Source: JAVVEW01 sp032251045 (GTDB lineage: Bacteria; Pseudomonadota; Gammaproteobacteria; Methylococcales; Methylomonadaceae). Taken from it: a stretch of DNA of 10,454 bases. Made by a program: the position numbers and the translations under genes. The notes under the pieces are model-generated. The model saw nothing but the letters and a program-made list of their open reading frames with translations. It searched no databases and was not told the DNA's origin. Position 1 is the stretch's first letter; every line of letters starts with the position of its first letter. The stretch covers positions 1 to 10,454 of the forward strand of contig JAVVEW010000069.1 of the NCBI GenBank assembly GCA_032251045.1, written 5' to 3'. Of the stretch, positions 1-5,851 are shown in pieces.

Positions 1-377
1 AGCCATTTTCACCCAAGGAACTTACCGCACGCATTCGTGCGGTATTACGTCGCACCGGCAAATTACAGGACCTGATTCAAGTGACCTTGGGCGATATGGT
101 GCTGGACACCGAACAGCATCGCCTGACCATAGGCGATCAACACCTGGAAGTCAGCCCCACCGAATTTCGGTTGATGCAGTTTTTCATGACCCACCCCGAT
201 AAAGTATACAGCCGGGCGCAATTGCTGGATCAAGTCTGGGGGCGCAGCGTGTATATCGAAGAGCGCACCGTGGACGTACATATCCGCCGTCTGCGCAAAA
301 TTCTGACTCAATACGGGCGGGAAAATCTTTTACAAACCGTACGCGGCTTTGGTTACCGTTTCTCACTAACCTCCTGA
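1..377 (+). CDS. phoB: Phosphate regulon response regulator PhoB, 3' part
   Basis: Partial gene: the reading frame is already open at the left edge, so the receiver domain is missing and only its last helix (P-K-E-L-T-A-R-I-R-A-V-L-R-R) remains. The rest is an OmpR/PhoB winged-helix DNA-binding domain. Visible hallmarks are S-P-T-E-F-R-L, then V-Y-S-R-A-Q-L-L-D-Q-V-W-G, the recognition-helix segment E-E-R-T-V-D-V-H-I-R-R-L-R-K and the wing V-R-G-F-G-Y-R-F just before the stop. In the family, phosphorylated PhoB binds Pho boxes and activates phosphate-starvation genes. The phoR-type kinase starts 6 nt downstream, and that pairing supports PhoB over other OmpR-family regulators. The gene's own promoter lies outside the window. 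Confidence 0.93.
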   Translation, partial: PFSPKELTARIRAVLRRTGKLQDLIQVTLGDMVLDTEQHRLTIGDQHLEVSPTEFRLMQFFMTHPDKVYSRAQLLDQVWGRSVYIEERTVDVHIRRLRKILTQYGRENLLQTVRGFGYRFSLTS

Positions 378-383
378 ACCCAC

Positions 384-1661
384 ATGCAACCCTGGTATCG
401 TGAGCTGTCGCTGATACTCAGCATTATCATTCCCACAGCACTGCTGGGATTGGCCTTTGACGCCCTGTTCCCGATGCTCTGGTTAGCCACGTTGTGGTTA
501 TTACTGCGCCAATACTGGCGCCTGCTGCATTTTCGGCACTGGTTAAGCGATGATGATGCCCCGGCACCTAACATGCCGCCTGAAAGGCTCTGGTCAGCGT
601 GCTATCAAACGGTCGCAAAACTCAAAAAGCGCCATAAAAAACATAAAAAGAAATTAGCCCGCCTGGTTGATCAGTTTCGCAAATCCACCGAAGCCCTGCC
701 CGATGCCGCCGTGGTGCTGGATGAAAGCAACCACATTCAATGGTTGAACAAAACCGCAATGTCAGTGCTAGGTTTGAAAAGCACCGACAAAGGCCACAAC
801 ATCCTCAATCTATTGCGTCACCCCGAGTTTGTCAGCTACCTGCCAGCCCGGCATTATCAGGATGCGGTGATCATCCCTTCACCGGAAAATATCAACTTGC
901 TGCTGTCCGTCCGGGTCATTCCTTATGGCAAAGGCCTGCGCCTGATGTTGGCGCAAGATGTCACACAATTGAAAAAAATGGAAAACATGCGCAAGGATTT
1001 TGTCGCCAATGTATCCCATGAACTGCGCACGCCGCTCACGGTTCTGAAAGGCTACCTGGAAACCCTGAAAGACCTGGATGATGGTGATTACCCTTTGATC
1101 AGCAGTTCACTCAGCCAGATGCAGAACCAAACCGAGCGCATGCAACACATGGTTGATGATCTGCTGCTGCTGACCCGACTGGAAACACAAAAGAAAAAAA
1201 GCCGTTGCGTTGACATCCCGGAATTGCTGCGCAAAATCTGCCAGGAAGGCAATGATTCGCAAACCTTCGCGCAGCGTGTCAATCTGGCCTTGGAGTGTGA
1301 CACCAAAATCGAAGGCGTGGAAGAAGACTTACGCGGCGCGATCAGCAATCTGTTGGCCAATGCCTTAAAATACTCGCCTGACAACACGCCGGTGACACTA
1401 CGTTGGTGGCAAGATAACGAAGTGGTATATCTGGATGTCATCGATCAGGGCGAAGGCATTGCCAAAGCCGACATTCCCCGCGTGACCGAACGCTTTTATC
1501 GCGTCGAACGACAGCGTGACAAACGCATCCCAGGCACAGGCCTTGGCCTTGCGATTGTTAAACATGTGTTGCAAAATCACGGCGCAAAACTGGTCGTGAC
1601 CAGTGAACCGGGCCAAGGCAGTTGTTTTCGCTGCCGTTTTCCAAAAATCTGTCAATGCTGA
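384..1661 (+). CDS. phoR: Phosphate regulon sensor histidine kinase PhoR
   Basis: Membrane histidine kinase of 425 aa, the usual PhoR length, and the expected partner of the PhoB immediately upstream. Two hydrophobic segments (about residues 8-25 and 29-46) lie almost back to back, so there is practically no periplasmic sensor domain. This is typical of PhoR, which is thought to sense through the Pst transporter and PhoU. A strongly basic stretch rich in Lys and His follows (about 79-93), then a PAS-like domain (about 100-195). The HisKA domain holds the phospho-acceptor His212 in S-H-E-L-R-T-P. The ATPase domain shows the N box (N322, N326), the G1 box D-Q-G-E-G starting at D354 and the G2 box G-T-G-L-G-L starting at G384. 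No good Shine-Dalgarno sequence precedes the ATG, so translation may be coupled to phoB. The order and identity are clear; the signal sensed is inferred from the family. Confidence 0.94.
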   Translation: MQPWYRELSLILSIIIPTALLGLAFDALFPMLWLATLWLLLRQYWRLLHFRHWLSDDDAPAPNMPPERLWSACYQTVAKLKKRHKKHKKKLARLVDQFRKSTEALPDAAVVLDESNHIQWLNKTAMSVLGLKSTDKGHNILNLLRHPEFVSYLPARHYQDAVIIPSPENINLLLSVRVIPYGKGLRLMLAQDVTQLKKMENMRKDFVANVSHELRTPLTVLKGYLETLKDLDDGDYPLISSSLSQMQNQTERMQHMVDDLLLLTRLETQKKKSRCVDIPELLRKICQEGNDSQTFAQRVNLALECDTKIEGVEEDLRGAISNLLANALKYSPDNTPVTLRWWQDNEVVYLDVIDQGEGIAKADIPRVTERFYRVERQRDKRIPGTGLGLAIVKHVLQNHGAKLVVTSEPGQGSCFRCRFPKICQC

Positions 1662-1664
1662 TCC

Positions 1665-2384
1665 ATGAACGACTCTAAAAACACGCTGACCCATGCTCTG
1701 GCGCTGACCTTGATCATCGCCGGCTATCTCAGTCCCATCGGCGGCGAGCTGCTCAAAACCATGGGCTTTTTCGCGCTGTCCGGCGCGGTGACCAATTGGC
1801 TGGCAGTACATATGTTGTTTGAGAAAGTGCCGCTGTTGTATGGCTCTGGCGTCATTCCCAACCGCTTTATCGAGTTCAAGGCTTCGATCAAGGACTTGCT
1901 GTTGCAGCAATTCTTCCGTCCTGAACATATCGAACGCTTCATCGAAACCGAAGAACGCCAAGGTAAAGCGGTACTGAACCTGACCCCGATTCTCGACGCC
2001 GTCGATTATGATCGCGTGTTTAACGTGCTGGTAGAGTCGGTCATGGCCTCGCAATTTGGCGCCATGCTGGGCATGATGGGCGGCGCGGAGGCGTTAGCGC
2101 CGTTAAAACCGGCGTTTACCGAGAAAATGCGTGGCATGTTTACCGAACTGACCGAATCCGAACGCTTTCAACAGGCACTGAATCAGGGCCTGGACGCCCA
2201 GAAAATCAGCCATGATCTGGTGGCTAAAATCGAAACTGTTATCGATCAACGCCTGGCCGAACTGACCCCTGAGCAAGTCAAAACCATGGTGCAAGACATC
2301 ATCCGGCAACATTTGGGTTGGCTGGTAGTCTGGGGAGGTGTATTTGGCGGCTTGATCGGAGCGTTGTTTCAGGGGCTGTCATGA
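1665..2384 (+). CDS. DUF445 family membrane protein
   Basis: 239-aa protein of the DUF445 family, whose biochemical role is unknown. The family signature is seen near the N-terminus as S-G-A-V-T-N-W-L-A-V-H-M-L-F (about residues 39-52), inside the second hydrophobic segment. The first hydrophobic segment spans about residues 9-25. A soluble, mostly helical middle (about 65-215) is rich in charged residues. The C-terminus ends with a hydrophobic helix, W-G-G-V-F-G-G-L-I-G-A-L, also typical of the family. Both ends therefore look membrane-embedded with a helical body between them. It starts 3 nt after the phoR stop without a clear ribosome binding site, and its stop overlaps the next start as ATGA, so it is probably co-transcribed with phoBR. 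A link to phosphate or envelope stress would be inference from position only. Confidence 0.8.
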   Translation: MNDSKNTLTHALALTLIIAGYLSPIGGELLKTMGFFALSGAVTNWLAVHMLFEKVPLLYGSGVIPNRFIEFKASIKDLLLQQFFRPEHIERFIETEERQGKAVLNLTPILDAVDYDRVFNVLVESVMASQFGAMLGMMGGAEALAPLKPAFTEKMRGMFTELTESERFQQALNQGLDAQKISHDLVAKIETVIDQRLAELTPEQVKTMVQDIIRQHLGWLVVWGGVFGGLIGALFQGLS

Positions 2385-3160
2385 GTCATACCCCCCTGCC
2401 ACTGAGCTGGCAAAGCTTTGGCGAACAAGGGCAACCGCCGCTGGTGATTCTGCATGGCTTTCTGGCCTCGGGACGTAACTGGCGAGGCATCGCGCAACAT
2501 TTATCGGAACACTTTTGGGTGTTAGTTCCGGATTTACGCAACCATGGCGCCTCGCCCAAGCATCCGATTATGAATTACCCGGCCATGGCCGGCGACATCA
2601 CCGCCTTACTCGATACCTTACATCTGCCCGACGCCCATATTCTCGGGCACAGCATGGGCGGCAAAGTCGCCATGTGGCTGGCCTTAAACCATCCTGACCG
2701 AGTTGGACGCCTGGTGGTGGCCGATATCGCGCCGAAAACATACCGGCATGATTTCAAGGCCATTTTGTCAGCGTTGCAAGGGCTGAATGTCAAGGCTTTA
2801 CGCAGCCGCAAACACGCCGACACCTGTTTGGCCGACGCCATTCCCAAGCCGGCATTGCGGCAGTTTCTGCTGCAAAATCTCCAGTTGGAACAAGGTCAAC
2901 TGCAATGGCGCGTCGATCTGGACATTCTGGAACGAGCCGGGCCATTGATTTCCGGCTTTCCAGAAACGACGGGCTTATATCCGTTCAGTGGCCAATGCCT
3001 GTTTGTGTTTGGCGAACATTCCGAATTTTTCGATGAGGCGGCTATTACGCCGCTGTTTCCAGGCGCCGAGCTAACGGTGATTGCCGAAGCCGGTCATTGG
3101 TTGCATGCCGAACAACCGGAGCGTTTTCTACACAGCGTGGGCGTATTTTTGGCATCATGA
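2381..3160 (+). CDS. Alpha/beta hydrolase, YbfF-type esterase
   Basis: 259-aa cytoplasmic alpha/beta-hydrolase (no signal peptide) resembling the esterase YbfF of enterobacteria. The oxyanion-hole motif H-G-F is at 25-27, followed by the family-typical D-L-R-N-H-G-A-S-P (51-59) and M-N-Y-P-A-M-A. The nucleophile elbow G-H-S-M-G carries Ser91, D-I-A-P places an acidic residue at Asp115, and the catalytic His239 is in A-G-H-W-L-H. In E. coli YbfF the acid comes from the corresponding D-I-A-P position, and a serine near G-E-H-S (Ser214 here) has been proposed to help. The natural substrate is unknown; acyl-CoA or ester hydrolysis is the family expectation. The ATG at 2381 was chosen because it overlaps the DUF445 stop (ATGA), has AGGGG 5 nt upstream, and gives the normal family length. 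An in-frame earlier start at 2318 would lie wholly inside the DUF445 gene. Confidence 0.87.
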   Translation: MSHTPLPLSWQSFGEQGQPPLVILHGFLASGRNWRGIAQHLSEHFWVLVPDLRNHGASPKHPIMNYPAMAGDITALLDTLHLPDAHILGHSMGGKVAMWLALNHPDRVGRLVVADIAPKTYRHDFKAILSALQGLNVKALRSRKHADTCLADAIPKPALRQFLLQNLQLEQGQLQWRVDLDILERAGPLISGFPETTGLYPFSGQCLFVFGEHSEFFDEAAITPLFPGAELTVIAEAGHWLHAEQPERFLHSVGVFLAS

Positions 3161-3200
3161 AAGTGACTTTTGCTAAGGCTGTGGTTACGCTATATCTATC

Positions 3201-3216
3201 GCCGTTCAATAACGGC
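3201..3216 (+). terminator. Possible terminator hairpin after the phoBR operon
   Basis: A perfect 6-bp stem GCCGTT / AACGGC with a CAAT loop lies 40 nt after the hydrolase stop and is followed only by ATTT. The position suits an operon terminator, but the T-tract is too short for a convincing intrinsic terminator, so this is tentative. Confidence 0.3.
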
Positions 3217-3310
3217 ATTTGCCTAGGAAAATACGGGACTGTTCGGCAAAGGCGTTGACCACATGAATGCAAGGGATCAACCCGATAAGACACGTCAATT
3301 GATACCTTGT

Positions 3311-3347
3311 GCTAAGTATCGCTGATCGCTGCACCCAGCCTACAATC
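3311..3347. repeat. Degenerate REP-like intergenic stretch
   Basis: The stretch reads GCTAAGTATCGC, then TGATCGCTGC, then ACCCAGCCTACAA. The two halves (GCT...GT / AC...AGC) are imperfectly complementary around a GCG/ATCGC core, and the end CCCAGCCTACAA recalls a common dispersed gammaproteobacterial intergenic repeat. There is only one copy in the window and it is eroded, so the call rests on resemblance. Confidence 0.3.
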
Positions 3348-3355
3348 CAGGACTA

Positions 3356-3384
3356 CCTTTTGCAAAGGGGGATTGCGGGGGATG
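3356..3384. repeat. C-run/G-run repeat, copy 1 (eroded)
   Basis: CCTTTTGCAAAGG, then GGGATTGCGGGGGATG, can be aligned with the intact copy at 3830-3865 (pattern C-run, T-run, CAAA, G-run, two to four bases, G-run, AT). It keeps a short CCTTT/AAAGG stem. It sits between the 3' end of tRNA-Ser and the phoBR operon. Its orientation matches that of the copy at 3830. Confidence 0.5.
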
Positions 3385-3401
3385 TGTTGACAGGAGGTTG
3401 G

Positions 3402-3489
3402 TGGCGGAGAGAGAGGGATTCGAACCCTCGATACGTTGCCGTATACACACTTTCCAGGCGTGCGCCTTCGACCACTCGGCCATCTCTCC
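3402..3489 (-). tRNA. tRNA-Ser(GGA)
   Basis: An 88-nt tRNA gene on the minus strand. The acceptor stem GGAGAGA pairs with TCTCTCC, and the discriminator G is followed by an encoded CCA (complement of 3402-3404). The D-arm begins TGGCCGAGTGG, as in bacterial serine tRNAs. The anticodon stem CACGC/GTGTG encloses the loop CTGGAAA, giving anticodon GGA (complement of 3453-3455), which reads UCC and UCU serine codons. A long class II variable arm (GTATACGGCAACGTATC) and the T-arm GAGGG-TTCGAAT-CCCTC complete it. The long variable arm and the anticodon agree on serine. Confidence 0.96.
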
Positions 3490-3501
3490 GTAAAGCAGAG
3501 C

Positions 3502-3507
3502 ATTATA
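3502..3507 (-). promoter_or_regulatory. -10 box of the tRNA-Ser promoter
   Basis: On the minus strand the consensus TATAAT lies 12 nt before the mature 5' end of tRNA-Ser, followed by GCTCTGCTTTAC. A short leader of about 6 nt would result. No good -35 hexamer is seen 16-18 nt further upstream, so the promoter may rely on other contacts. Confidence 0.6.
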
Positions 3508-3564
3508 ACCGAATTCATCACCAACGGGGTAGTTATTCCGTAACCGTTCACAGCCTGAAAAAAT

Positions 3565-3584
3565 CCCCCTTTTTCAAAAAAAAA
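3565..3584. repeat. C-run/G-run repeat, copy 2 (half)
   Basis: CCCCCTTTTTC followed by nine A residues matches the left arm of the intact copy at 3830-3865, but the G-runs are missing; it is followed by GCCGG. It is probably a truncated relic of the same dispersed element. Confidence 0.4.
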
Positions 3585-3618
3585 GCCGGTAACCGCATTT
3601 ATCGGATTGCGTGGAAAC

Positions 3619-3638
3619 CCCCGCTGTTCAGGGCGGGG
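3619..3638 (-). mobile_element. IS200/IS605-type right-end hairpin
   Basis: On the minus strand CCCCGC-CCTGAACA-GCGGGG forms a perfect 6-bp stem with an 8-nt loop. The sequence CATCCCCGCCCTGAACAGCG closely resembles the subterminal right-end hairpins seen after tnpA/tnpB genes of IS200/IS605 elements. It lies about 35 nt after the stop of the tnpA-like remnant, in the correct order and orientation. Another perfect 6-bp hairpin (GGACAC-GATA-GTGTCC, 3650-3665) stands between them. The exact outer end of the element cannot be set from one copy. Confidence 0.5.
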
Positions 3639-3671
3639 ATGGATAGCGCGGACACGATAGTGTCCTGATTG

Positions 3672-3757
3672 TTAGTTCGGTGTCTGCTGTTGCTCGATGT
3701 ATTGCCTGACAATCTCAATCGGCGCACCACCACAACTTCTGGCAAATAGGTCGAGCA
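3672..3757 (-). pseudogene. IS200/IS605-type TnpA transposase, C-terminal remnant
   Basis: Minus-strand translation gives F-A-R-S-C-G-G-A-P-I-E-I-V-R-Q-Y-I-E-Q-Q followed by Q-T-P-N and a TAA stop. This matches the C-terminal tail typical of one branch of Y1 (single-strand, HUH-type) transposases of IS200/IS605, where a Y-F precedes the S/T-x-G-G-A motif and a Y-I-E-x-Q follows. Upstream, TGCTCGACCTAT would give C-S-T-Y in another frame, as if one T were lost in the expected TATTTT, so a frameshift is likely. The HUH motif and catalytic Tyr region are absent. A full TnpA is about 140 aa; here only some 28 residues survive. The assignment rests on motif memory alone. Confidence 0.5.
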
Positions 3758-3803
3758 CAGGCACAATCCGTGACATGCCCAACACCGGCGCCGGCATTAA
3801 GCG

Positions 3804-3843
3804 CCCCTTTTTTCAAGCGCCTACAGACACCCCCTTTTTTCAA
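3804..3843. repeat. 13-bp direct repeat CCCCTTTTTTCAA
   Basis: CCCCTTTTTTCAA occurs at 3804-3816 and again at 3831-3843, the second being the left arm of the intact C-run/G-run repeat. The first copy is followed by GCGC instead of the G-run. It looks like a partial duplication of the repeat arm. Confidence 0.55.
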
Positions 3844-3865
3844 AGGGGGGGTTGGGGGGATTTTT
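3830..3865. repeat. C-run/G-run palindromic repeat, copy 3 (intact)
   Basis: CCCCCTTT-TTTC-AAAGGGGG forms a perfect 8-bp stem (3830-3849), continued by GG, TT, six G and ATTTTT. This form recurs in the window in degraded versions at 3356 and 3565. It lies 38 nt past the stop of the last pilin gene. On the minus strand no T-tract follows the stem, so it is not a canonical terminator for that operon, though the hairpin could still protect the 3' end of the mRNA. Confidence 0.6.
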
Positions 3866-3902
3866 CAGCAACCATGAGCGGCTGAGTCCGGTGAACGATT
3901 AC

Positions 3903-4601
3903 TCACGGATTCATCAGGTAGTAAGCCTTGACTGTCTTAACTTGTGAATCGTCGCTAGCCGCCCTACCATCCCAAGCAGTGCGATTATCAATACTCCAAT
4001 CCGAACTGGTCGTGGCCGTGCTGTTGGCCAGCGTTGATTCTCGAAAGGAACCAAAGCGTGCATCCTGGCTGCCATCGATCATGTTATCCAGCATTCGCGC
4101 TAAATCAGGCGTCAAGCGATCGAGAATCATGACATTCTTGGTTTTCACCTCATACGTTCCCGCAGGATTGATGACCGACCAGGCGACATGGGCAAAACAC
4201 ACTTGCGCATCTTGCGGGTTGCCGTTGCTGTCCAGATAACCATAGCGATCCTCAAAACCCGTCGCCCGCCCCGGTGGCAGTGATACCCCTGCGGCAATCA
4301 TCGCGGAACGTAAATCAGCCCCACAATAAGGCGTCGGCGCATTGCTACCATTGACTTTCAAAGTCCAATTACCGCTACCATCCTGAATATCGCCGACAAC
4401 ATAGCCGCGATTATTGAAATGTGCCTGGTAAGCAGCCACCCAGGCATTGACAAATGTCGATGCCATACGCTGATAAGAGGCGGCACGCTGCATATTACTG
4501 CCAATCGAGACCGCGCCCAGAATCAGCCCGATGACAACCAAGACCATGATAATTTCCAGCAAGGTAAAACCACGCTGGGCCAGTGGTTGCAAATGTTTCA
4601 T
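3903..4601 (-). CDS. Prepilin-type N-terminal methylation domain protein, normal size
   Basis: Type IV pilin/pseudopilin-like protein, about 232 aa from the ATG at 4601. This start has AGGA 6 nt upstream and gives a short basic leader. The start at 4616 (237 aa) is the alternative: it overlaps the upstream stop as ATGA but has only a weak ribosome binding site. The prepilin-peptidase site is Q-R-G / F-T-L-L-E, with Glu at +5, followed by a hydrophobic helix of about 20 residues. The globular part has just two cysteines (Cys93 and Cys135), plausibly one disulfide, and lacks the R-L-P-C-P domain of its three large neighbours. It also has L-D-N-M-I-D-G-S-Q-D-A-R-F-G and ends A-Y-Y-L-M-N-P. It is the last gene of the operon and the only one of ordinary pilin size, so it could be the main subunit or a conventional minor pilin. 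The precise pilin class is unknown. Confidence 0.8.
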   Translation of the reverse strand: MKHLQPLAQRGFTLLEIIMVLVVIGLILGAVSIGSNMQRAASYQRMASTFVNAWVAAYQAHFNNRGYVVGDIQDGSGNWTLKVNGSNAPTPYCGADLRSAMIAAGVSLPPGRATGFEDRYGYLDSNGNPQDAQVCFAHVAWSVINPAGTYEVKTKNVMILDRLTPDLARMLDNMIDGSQDARFGSFRESTLANSTATTSSDWSIDNRTAWDGRAASDDSQVKTVKAYYLMNP

Positions 4602-4612
4602 GGCAAATCCTG

Positions 4613-5851
4613 TCATTTCTCGAAAACGCCGGCATGGTCTGCGGCAATGATATTGGTTTTGATAGCGTTGTGAAGTTGTTCAATCTGGTTGATATAGGTA
4701 GTGATTTTTTCCGCATCCCCCAAACCGTCCTTGTTAGCGACACCGGCATAATGGCGCATGGTGGTTTTGAAATTCCGTATATTGTCGATTTCTATAGCTT
4801 GTTTGGCGATAAATACCGCATAAGCGGCGATAGCCACCCCGGTTGCACCAATAGCCCATGCCGCTAGCGGATTAGTGCCGGCCGTGATAATGATTTCCGC
4901 GCCAGAAATAGGAATAGTGGCGGCGGCGCCCATCATCTCGGAAATAATGGTCGCCATTTTCGCGCCGGCCGAGCGCTCTTCAATGAGTAAAAATTCGGCC
5001 GTGGTTTCCAGCACGGTTCGCTGGTCTTTCATGGCCTGCCACATAATAGCTGCGGTGCTGCCAAGATGAGGGTGGGCGTGACCGACCAAGGCGAGAAATT
5101 CGGTACAACCCAATTTATCCCATAGTTCATTGAAATAAACCACATGCACTAAGTCGTCATAGGCCTCGCTGACTGCCCGGGTGGGTTGCTCGAAAACTTT
5201 GCCCTCTCGATTGCGTCCGTCATAAAGACTGGACGGTGAGGCCTGATCCTTATCAGTCAAGCCCGCATCGGCGATAACATAGGCGATATGTTCGCGCTGT
5301 GCGTTATCACGAACTTCCACGGCATCAAATAAGCGGCTTTCGATTTGATCTTGATAAGCGGCCGAAATAGCCTGGCAAAAGTCTAAACTGTTAGCCTGAG
5401 CCGGCTCAGCGGTGCGTAAAGCGCCTTGTGGCGCGTTATTGTCAAGTTCCACGCGAAAATGTTGATAACGTTCTTTAAGAGTCGCCAAATCCGCATCGCG
5501 CATACCGCTGGCAGCATCGCTGACCCGGTATACGCCATAACGCACCGCAATGCCTTGCGGATTCAGCGGTTGTGCGGTCATTCTAAGGTCAAGATAGGGC
5601 AAAAAGCCCTCTGTCAACGCGCAATCTTCCACCCCGCTACCAACACTTTTGGCAGGGCACGGTAAACGGCCATTGGCATAAACAAAACCCAAGATGATTT
5701 CATCCAGTTGCTGAAACGATACCACCGAAGCTTTTTGGGTAAATCGTTGCGTCAATTGAGGCACCACATAGCTGATGCCGGCCACGAAAACTCCAAGCGC
5801 AACCAAGGTGACAGATAACTCGATTAAACTATAGCCTTGTTGTCGGGTCAT
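4613..5851 (-). CDS. Large prepilin-like protein, four-Cys paralog C
   Basis: About 412 aa from the ATG at 5851, which overlaps the upstream stop as ATGA; an in-frame ATG at 5863 would add four residues but has no well-placed ribosome binding site. The leader M-T-R-Q-Q-G is followed by Y-S-L-I-E, with Tyr at +1 (less usual than Phe) and Glu at +5, then the pilin helix. The shared domain shows N-G-R-L-P-C-P, G-V-E-D-C, L-P-Y, Y-G-V-Y-R, D-L-A-T-L-K-E-R-Y, L-D-F-C-Q-A and A-Y-V-I-A-D-A-G ... Y-D-G-R-N, ending near L-G-C-T-E-F-L. There are exactly four cysteines (65, 77, 159, 249), all aligned with those of the paralogs. An Ala/Gly/Ile-rich hydrophobic pair (about 300-325 and 329-350, turn T-N-P) and a short helical tail follow. 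Exported through the pilus assembly pathway by inference; function unknown. Confidence 0.82.
   Translation of the reverse strand: MTRQQGYSLIELSVTLVALGVFVAGISYVVPQLTQRFTQKASVVSFQQLDEIILGFVYANGRLPCPAKSVGSGVEDCALTEGFLPYLDLRMTAQPLNPQGIAVRYGVYRVSDAASGMRDADLATLKERYQHFRVELDNNAPQGALRTAEPAQANSLDFCQAISAAYQDQIESRLFDAVEVRDNAQREHIAYVIADAGLTDKDQASPSSLYDGRNREGKVFEQPTRAVSEAYDDLVHVVYFNELWDKLGCTEFLALVGHAHPHLGSTAAIMWQAMKDQRTVLETTAEFLLIEERSAGAKMATIISEMMGAAATIPISGAEIIITAGTNPLAAWAIGATGVAIAAYAVFIAKQAIEIDNIRNFKTTMRHYAGVANKDGLGDAEKITTYINQIEQLHNAIKTNIIAADHAGVFEK

Noticed and set aside
1398..2054. 218-aa open frame on the minus strand across the phoR/DUF445 junction
   Set aside because: It runs antisense to two well-supported genes, has no recognisable domain and looks like a by-product of their codon use.
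3309..3668. 119-aa plus-strand open frame through the tRNA region
   Set aside because: It contains the antisense of tRNA-Ser and the low-complexity repeats, so it is not a gene.
3830..3849. Intrinsic terminator of the pilus operon
   Set aside because: Read on the minus strand, the stem is followed by TGTCTGTAGG and not by a T-tract.
3830..3865. G-runs as a G-quadruplex
   Set aside because: Only two long G-runs are present, separated by TT, so four separate runs with loops are not clearly available; the palindrome explains the sequence better.
3161..3902. CRISPR array or attachment site next to tRNA-Ser
   Set aside because: No regularly spaced repeats exist, and no duplicate of the tRNA 3' end was seen in the window.
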